Assembly: GCA_037903355.1 (NCBI GenBank)
Contig: JBAJFE010000033.1
Location: 428,077 to 492,076, forward strand
Direction: 5' to 3'
Length of the DNA: 64,000 nucleotides
Source: Trichuris trichiura
Taxonomy: Eukaryota; Nematoda; Enoplea; Trichinellida; Trichuridae
Position 1 is the first letter of the stretch, and every line of letters starts with the position of its first letter. The position numbers were made by a program, and so were the translations under genes. The notes under the pieces are model-generated. The model searched no databases and was not told the DNA's origin. It saw only the letters and a program-made list of their open reading frames with translations. This document shows, one piece after another, positions 13,001 through 22,000 of the stretch.

Positions 13001-16000
13001 TACACCAATGAAGGTACTTCGTGTGCTGACTACATCTTTTCACTAATGTGCAACCCGTTTCACTGATTTAAGTAGCGGAACAAGCACGTTTAACCATGTA
13101 CACCACACCTACTTCTTTTCAAAAGAACTCTTGTTTTATCCGACCTAATAAGTGCCCGTAAACTGGGAAAATTTTTGAAGAACGCTCGAAAACCCGAAGT
13201 TTTGCCAGGGCGTAGGATTTTCTCGCCTAATCCCCCAAATTGGGGACAAGGCATGGTAAAGTCAAACGGAACTGATTGAGAGCTGTTCCTATGAAGCCTA
13301 CAGTGGATAATGCGATCAATGAAAGAAAGCGGATAGCCAATATTTTAAAAGGGTTTTCCGGGTATTAGTTCTGAATGAAAAAATTGTGAGTAACACAAAT
13401 GAATTGCCCTGTCCGACGCAGCTGAGGTAATCTCGCGGTTTACGAATAATGGATGGTGGGAAAAGAAATACAATATTTACAATATGTATTGGTCAGTATG
13501 AGCGAGCTTTTGGTAAACAGTTTTTAACCCGTTGTTCATACGAATAATAGAAATATCCAGGAAAGGAATGAACTCCTGCTGTTCTTTTTCCATAGTAAAA
13601 ACTACATATTCAGGGAAATGGCTGTTGAGAAAGTGTAGAATTTCTTCTACTGTGCCCTTGCGTACGATTGCCAAGATGTCGTAAACGTGACGTTTAAAAA
13701 GACGTAGTGCAATTTGCGTATTATTAGAGGGCCTGTTAGCAATATCATCAACGTGAGCGTAATTCATTTTGTTTTTTCGATGAGATGTCTCAAAATATGG
13801 CTCACACATCAGCACCGCTGTCAAAGCTGCAGGCAGTTTTACGCCTGATTTGGAGTACTCTTTCAACCTTCGCTGCAGAAATTTTTTTTTCTTGACATTT
13901 AATGCGTGGATGTGGAGATGCTGAGCAATTCGCAGAACGTTGAGCTGCTGCAGTTGTTTCAGATACTTCTATTGATTGATGTGGCTCTAGTTTTGATGCT
14001 CGTCCACGTTTAAGAACTAGTAACCCTAGTAACTAGACCTCAATTAGAGGCCCTTATCAATTACTAAATTTTAGTTTTTTGGTTATTTTGAACATGCTCT
14101 GAGAACGACTGCACGGAAAAAAAATCCGGGCCTTTGCGCTTTGTTATTCGGGTTGACAGGTTGACAATAGCATAAGTAAGATTGTCTTACTGTCGTCAGC
14201 TCAAGCATCGAAAATGCGGTCGATAGATTAACCTTTGCGCTTTGTTACCCGATTGGCAGGTTCAATGTAAGCTAGGTAGTGGTGTCTGTCCTCCAGTATA
14301 CACTATTTTCACCGTGACAATGTTCAAAGGCGGGAGAGATGGAGGTCAGAATGCACAGTTGGTGAGTTTGCAAGTTAATGTTACGGAAACAGATTTAGTT
14401 TTAAGCGGATGCAATCGCCAAATCGTACAGAATGGTCGAGGCGTCGGATTCGATACGACTGTTGCTACTGGAAAGCCGCACTACGAGGAGTTCGGCTTAC
14501 ATGGGTCAATGTTTGCATGTAGTTTTTGCTGGAGCACAGTATTGTACGCGGCAAGTAGGAAATGGGGAGTACATGGGAGGGTCGTATGGGTGGACGCAGC
14601 GTGGCAATGTCATTTAAAATTGCCTTTCGCGCAGTAAAGGGGCCGCCGCGATCTTTTCATCTCTAATGTTAAGGAACTACCAACGCATACTCATTTTGAA
14701 TGAGAAAAACTGATTCGAATGAAATACTTCGGTTTCTCAGTCTTAAATTCCGTACAGTCGTAGCGGCCACAGATAAGGGTTCCTCAGTTGTCTGAATAAA
14801 TTGAGAACCTTTCGGAGAAGGTTCACGATTTTGGACGCTATGAAGGATATTCAAGAGTTATGAGAAGAAAATAACATTTCAACGCTAGAAGATGTTTTCA
14901 ATAAGTTACTTCCCACTCTCATGGTTGACTGCGAGAGACTGAAGGCTTCGGCAGAGGAAGTGGTCGCTGACGCGGTGCAAATAGGAACAAAACTTGGCTT
15001 TTCTTGAAAACTGGGTGTTTTGTAACGGGCTGTATTTTCATGGTTGTAAGGTCTTCTCCACCACCTCACTGACGACGGAACTAGAGCGTTCCGAAAGCTC
15101 TGGACATTAAAAAGTTGAGTGCGTTGATATCTGTACATTTTCTTAATAACGGCTCATCCGTCGGTAGAGCAGTTGTTTTAATTTAATTACAGATAACAGC
15201 ACAACGAAAAAAAAACGGGAAAAGCCGCAGAAGACCTTACAACCATGAAAACTTGGATTGCAAGTGCAACCTGAGGAAGTGCACAAATTGCCGCAATCTG
15301 TTGATACTGCTTTAACGGCTGAGGAATTGTTTCTCGCTGATGAACTGAAAAGATTATTTCCTGAGGTAAAACCTGTGCCTAATGAAAACGCGATGTTACA
15401 AGTCACTGAAGTCTCAGTTGACCGTTGGCATGTTTTAACAAAAAAGGGGGTCTTTTAAAAACCTTCCCCCCCGGAAGTGAAGGCGGCAACATCAAAGGAG
15501 GTCAAGTGGAGATTATTACGTCACACAAACAATCGCCTCCGTAATGTCATTGTTCGCGCATTGGCACACACTAATGCGTATTACTGCCTGTCTGCTGCAC
15601 TGCAAAGGGTCAACGTCTGGCTAACGCTTTTCCAGCCACGTTGTACTGCAGCCTAGCCGGCCATCCTGTCCTGCCCTAGCCTAAGCCTAAGACTTACAAT
15701 GGAGTCTGTCTGTTTTGCGCACAGAATGCGTACACTAGCATGCGAGCAATGGGAAATACGTAACGTGAAAAAGCGTACGTACCGGTCACTGAGGTGCACA
15801 GTGCGGACATGGCGCGTGTTTACGAAACAATGAAAAAATGCCGATGGCGACTATGTGGTTCACCATTCCAGCTGCCGTCGTACAGTAGTTCTGTCGGCCA
15901 TCCTGCTCTGCCCTAGCCTAAGCCTAAACCTCAACAAGTGTGTGTGTGTTTCGTTACAACAGTAGAGTCGAGAGAACTTTTTAGTAGACCCGGACTGGGT

Positions 16001-19000
16001 CTTATTAACCGTTCTGCCCTAGCCTAAGCCTAAACTAGACTAAGCCTAAGCCTAGACTGTGTTTCTCCATTCCAGCTGCCATCGTACAGTAGTTCTGTCG
16101 GTCATCATGCTCTGCCATAGCCTAAGCCTAAACTAGACTAAGCCTAAGCCTAGACTGTGTTTCTCCATTCCAGCTGCCGTCGTACAGTAGTTCTGTCAGC
16201 CATCCTGCTCTGCCCTAGCCTAAGCCTAAACCTGAACATGTATGTGTGTGTTTGGTTACGATTAGGAGTATTAGTGTACCGCGTTGACGCGGACGGCAAA
16301 CAGTTGCGTAGGGACAAAGACACTGAACGTAAACAAGCGCCAGTTTCAAGCGCGAGAGACAGATAACGCGAACAAGCGTACATACCGTTCAAAGATTCTT
16401 AGAGTCCGGCGAAGGCGGTGGTTTCGCTAGAGGCTGTTTCGACCTGATCACAGAAACGCGCTCAGAAAAAATAAACGCAAACGCACGACATACGCTTCAG
16501 CCGATGGCATACTATCACTAGACGTCGGCACAGACATAACGCAAAGTGAGCTTTACGCAGTTTACCAAGGCAAAACGCGGCTCAGACCGTTGACCTCCGA
16601 TGTTTTTCACGAATCGCTAAGACGTGGTCTTAGCGTGAACCACTGCAGGCCCCTTTGTGTTTCCCGTACCTTCAATTCATGCGCAGCTGAATAATTCCTT
16701 CGCTCTTTCGAACGGGTCACTAACTGCATCAGTGACACTTGCAAACGCTATTCAGCTGCAGTGCAGCAGAATTCTTCGGCGCTAATCCGTTAGACCGACA
16801 TACGGGTCACTGCATGTGCCACTGATGCTCTATTGTGCTGACGCGCCAGCTATTTGGCACGTGTTCACTAAACATAATGACACCGTCTCTGTCACTGTCC
16901 AAGTAATCACACTTCATTGCGCGGCAGAGTAGCCGAATATGCCTTGATACTGCCGCCTTCACTTCCGGGGAGGGGGGGGGGGGAACTTTTTAGTAGACCC
17001 AAAAAAGGTTTTCAACGCATTGCGGGTGCACTTTTTTGAGGTAATGTCGACGGAGTCTCAACAGACCTTTACTAACCACAGATGTGAACATAATTTCGTA
17101 ATGCACTGGGAAGGCAAACAATACACGTCGATCGTTTTATTGCGGCGTTCCTGAATAGAGCTCACAGTATAGCGCTGTAAGCCTGTTTGTATGTTTTGCA
17201 GTAAGAAGGGACAAGTTCGAAATAAGTTAGTTACGATTTACTCTTTTTTCTTTTCCTCCTTTCTAACGGGTGCGTTATTCGGAATAAAAGTTTTTGCGGC
17301 TTTGCTACCCGTTCGTCAGTTAAAAACGTTTATTTTCAAACGTATAACCCACGGAGCTTTCGGGCCACACCGGGACCTGTCATCAGCGCTAAGTGCGCCG
17401 CCGTCGGGTCGGTCATTATGTTAGCCGAGGTTCCCGCCACGGTCGGTCGGACGGAGCGGCTTGCTAACATAATGACCGACCCGACGGCGGCGCACTTAGC
17501 GCTGATGACAGGTCCCGGTGTGGCCCGAAAGCTCCGCGGGTTATACGTTTGAAAATAAACGTTTTTAACTGTTCTTAACAAAAACTCTTCAAGTTTTCCA
17601 AGGCCCCCAAGGGGCCCCTGGGACCCCCGTTGAGAATCACTGCTTTAGTTCGTGCGTTGCTCGTCTGTCTGCGACTGCTTCATAGGTTGGCCACCATGAG
17701 TACTTTCTCTCATGCTGTTGAATTCTTTTTTCTTTGAGAAATTGTAGCCAAGAATGTTCTCTTTCGTCGGCAATAATCACATATTTGACAAGTTCATTGC
17801 GCTCAATTCTTACTACCCAAGTAGAATTTTTGCATTACGTTAATGAATTAGATGAAGAATGTGGCTTGGAGCAACAGGGACTTGTTGTCTGTTGGATAAA
17901 TAAAATAACGCCCAGCAAGGATCGACACAAGATATTGATGCTAGTTTGACCAGTACTGCGTCATAATTTATTAAGATCAATGACAGTACATGACATATTG
18001 GCAATGTGATCTAGTTCGGAAATGTCTTCAAATTTTGCTTCTTATTATGAGGATAAATCTTCACCCTGTTGCAGATGGACGAAACTGCTTCTAGACAATC
18101 GGTTTCAATCTGGTCTTATTTATACTCTTTTTTATGGCCTTTATTTGTCATGTTGGTCCATTATTTTGTTTGGATGGAGTTCTGCCACAAATCGAGCAGC
18201 AGAACTGTTCATAAAAATGTAGAGAACTGCCTTATTGGGTGCAGCACCTGAAACATTTACTCACGACCTGAATAAGTCTTAGACCGTTGAGTATGCAGAA
18301 ACAAAAGTATCAATTGCAAACTGATTTGTAGGCCGAATTCCTTTTCGTTGAATCGTAGCACAGATTTGGCCTGTTCGCAAGTAAACATTTTTATTTCAAA
18401 TCACAAGAACCGTACTCGTAGCTTCTGAAGCATCCATGCTTCGCCTTCAGCTAAACGGCGACAAGTAATGGTAAACAACTCTCAGATGTTGGGAAGCTGA
18501 AAAAGTTCCTAACGTCCTTACTTATCATTCTTTCGGAGAGGGCGAGGCGTGCACGTTTCACAAGCTTGTACGTTTTTTGTAATTCCTAAAAAAAATTTTT
18601 GCTTACGAACATGTCAGACAGGGGACACGTCAAGTCAATGAAATTGTTCAGCCCTATTAAAAGGGATTATTTATTCCAGGTCGACATTTTTCTGCGTATT
18701 GATTTAATAATGGATGTGGGGTGTTGAAACAGAAGTAGAGTACGAAGTCCTTTATCCATAATGCAGCAAAATCTTGAACGTTTTCGAGCGTCGAAATGAC
18801 GTCACACGTGTTCTCTGCATGATTTAATATAATGATTCTGTTGGAAAATAGCGCCGGTCGCTAACTGCAGCGGAATGGACACTTAACGCTGTTGAACGTA
18901 AGGTACACGTAAAAGCTAGTGATGCTGACGAAGGGGTCTGGTGATCGTCAGAAGTTCCACTTTAGTTTTGATTTCAGTAATAAAAACGATTAACGAGATT

Positions 19001-22000
19001 TTACCGTTATGTTTATATTATAGTCAAAAAGAACTTCGACAAACCGTATGTATCGATACAAAGAACTCTGAGCAAAACGTTTTAAAAAATTATCAAAAGA
19101 AATATCTGTTCATGCAGTTGACCTATTTGAAGCTAATAAGAACAGCTAAACTATTTGAAGCTTTGCAGAAAATGTCTTCGTCTTGTTATGTGTAAAGAAG
19201 GTGCGGTACGTTAAATAAATTTCGTTTTAAACTTGAGTCCCCATCGCAGCAGGTCGCATTTATTTCGGAATACGTAGATATGTAGGTATCAAAGTTGGTC
19301 TTCTGGTTCACGGGTTTGGCCTGTTTGATGTATCTGTAAGTAAACTTCAAAGTGCCTTACCAACGAATGGATGAACAGATTGTTAGAGAAAATACAGAAC
19401 AATATGAATACCGCACGTTTCGGAACAAGAGCAGTCCCGAAACGTACGGTAAAAAATTCGCTCTGTATTTTCTCTAACAATATGCTCATCCATTCGTTGG
19501 TAGGACTTTTTGAAGTTTACTTATAGATACATCAAACAGGCCAAACCCGTGAACCAGAAGACCAACAATGAAACAACCTAAGCCTGTTAAAAGACAGCCC
19601 GTCTTTCGAGATACGTATGTATATCTCCATTTTGCGGTACTATTCTGTTATCTTGGGGCAAAATAGTTTTTATTATCTCGATCCGAAGCGTTTGGGTTTA
19701 GCCGTTTGCTATCCTCAGCACTTAAGCCAAGAGCTATACTACCGTAAAATAAAGGTGTACATATCCAAGAAATATCACCATTTCTTTATAGAGTTTGTCG
19801 TCAAAATATATAGATATGTATTTCAAACGGGAAGATCTGGCGTCTCGATCATTTCAGATAACAGACTGCGTACCGTGCTTGTGATTGCTTGCAGTTTTCT
19901 ATCAGCGCTTTACTCGGATGTCTATCACTTTTTCTCGAACTTGGTTTCGTATGTTTAAAGTCTTACATAACACCAAAGTGATGCAATTTAGCATGCGCAC
20001 CGAATGCTGCAATGATGCGGTACCCCAATACAGTCGGCCCTCGTTATCCGCGGTTAATTCGTCCCGAATTTTGAGCGTTACACCGCGTAAAACGAGTTCC
20101 GCGTTGTATAGGACACCCTATGAAACAGGCCAAATAGCTTGTATTCCAGCCGCGTATTTCATCCTATCCCCTTGAATTCCTTCCGGAACGGTTATCATAG
20201 CTAGTGATCCTTCCAAGCTTGGTACTACGGAATCTAGCTACGAGATAATGACATCAATGAGACTGCGTTTGTCCAGTGGGGCCAGCCATCAAAGTCCAAG
20301 CCATTACATACAAGAAAGGACGAAAGTAGGATGATCTTTCTTTAAACGCCTTGGAATCACCTTGCTTCAATGAGCTAAGCGATGTACTGGTGCGGGGAAT
20401 GGGTACAGAGCAGGCGAAATATAAAATGCACAGGCCCACTTAAGCAGAAATAGTGAACATCACATGGAACACATCCACATAGAACAAAACGTCTACGGGC
20501 AGAAATGTTTGGCGCATCAGGAATCAGACAATTTACCCACTTTCTGTAGGTGGATGCAGATCCCCTGGAAACCGGCCAGCCCTAGGGTTGCTTGAACTTG
20601 TTGGTAGCGAAACTTCTCACCTTAAAATGATAGGCTCCGCAGCTGCCGGAGCTTTATTTCAAAACATTGTTATAGGGAGCTGTCTCTCCCTTTTCTTCGC
20701 TTCATCGAATAAATCCTGTAGCGGTTTCAACGAAGCCGTTATTCCTCGTGTAACGATGATGCCACGTTACATGGGTGGATCATATTCAACAATCATATAC
20801 TTTCGGACCTGCGCTTGCCGGAAAATAGTGGCCAGCTTTTGCAGCGTCCAATCCGAGGGTGTTTGAGCTTCTGTATCTTCCGTAACGTCGTCGTCACTGG
20901 CCGTAGGTGATTGCATCAGTTCTTCGAGTTCCTTGTTGGTGAACGGTTCTCCACAATCTTCTATATACTCTCTGATATCGTCTTCTATCATGTCGGAGAA
21001 ACCCTCACCTCCCAACTCCTTGGCAATATTCGCTATGCCCATGATCTCCTCATCGATGGCACCTAAGTCCCCGCATTCACTGACTGCGTCTCCACAAACG
21101 CTTCCAGCAACCACTGACTGTTCTAAGCTTTATCTCTTGTACTGCCTCCGCAATGAGGGCGATAGCGTCTGCAATTGAGAAACTCTTCCACAGGCCGGTA
21201 AGATCCCAATCTGCATTAGCGTGGAGGGTATCACGAAGCTTTCCAAATACGAGGCGAGTATAAGTAGCCTTAATGCATTTTATGGTGCCCTGATCCAGTG
21301 GCTGTCGTAGTGATGTCGAGTTAGCGGGCAAAAATTTCACCTCGACGTTCTCATTAGCGAAGCAAAGAGATTGCGGTTGACCGGGGGCGTTATCAATTAC
21401 GAGGAGGACCTTGAAAGCCATCCCCCTGCTTTCCAGGTACTTTTTCGCTTCAGGAATGAAGCATTGGTTAAACCACTCCGTAAAAAGGATAACCGTCATC
21501 CACGCCTTCTTGTTGTGCTGCCAGAAGACCGGCAGGCACTCCTTGTTCTTGTTTCTAAGCGACCGAGGATTACGAGTCCGGTAGACAACGCCGGGCTTTA
21601 TTAGGTGTCCTGCAGCGTTGCCATAGAGCACAAGAGTGAGTCGATCTTTTAGTGGCTTGAATCCCGGGGCTTGCTTTGCGCTCTTGTGGATGTACGTGCG
21701 CTTTGGCATTTGCTTCCAGAACAATGCCGTCTCGTCACAATTGAAGATTTGTTCTGGGAGATATCCCTTTTGGTCCACTATCTCTTTGAATTCTTCCGGG
21801 ACGACGCGGCTACGCAATCAGCCGATGCCGCTTCTCCAGTGACCTTTAAGTTCTTGAGGTTGAAGCGCTTCACGTATTTGGCTAGCCATCCTTTGCTAGC
21901 AGTAAACCCTTTTCTCTCGTTCTCTGCAACCGAGCCAGAGAAGTGCTTTTATAAGCTCAGCGCTTTCTCCCGAATAATTTTCCCGTCGACAGGGACATTC

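Noticed and set aside
14242..14637. 131-codon open frame in intron 1
   Set aside because: Overlapping frames with no resemblance to any protein and no element boundaries.
16000..16230. Internal telomere
   Set aside because: GCCTAA occurs in pairs inside a 98-bp repeat within a transposon with a target duplication, not as a pure hexamer array.
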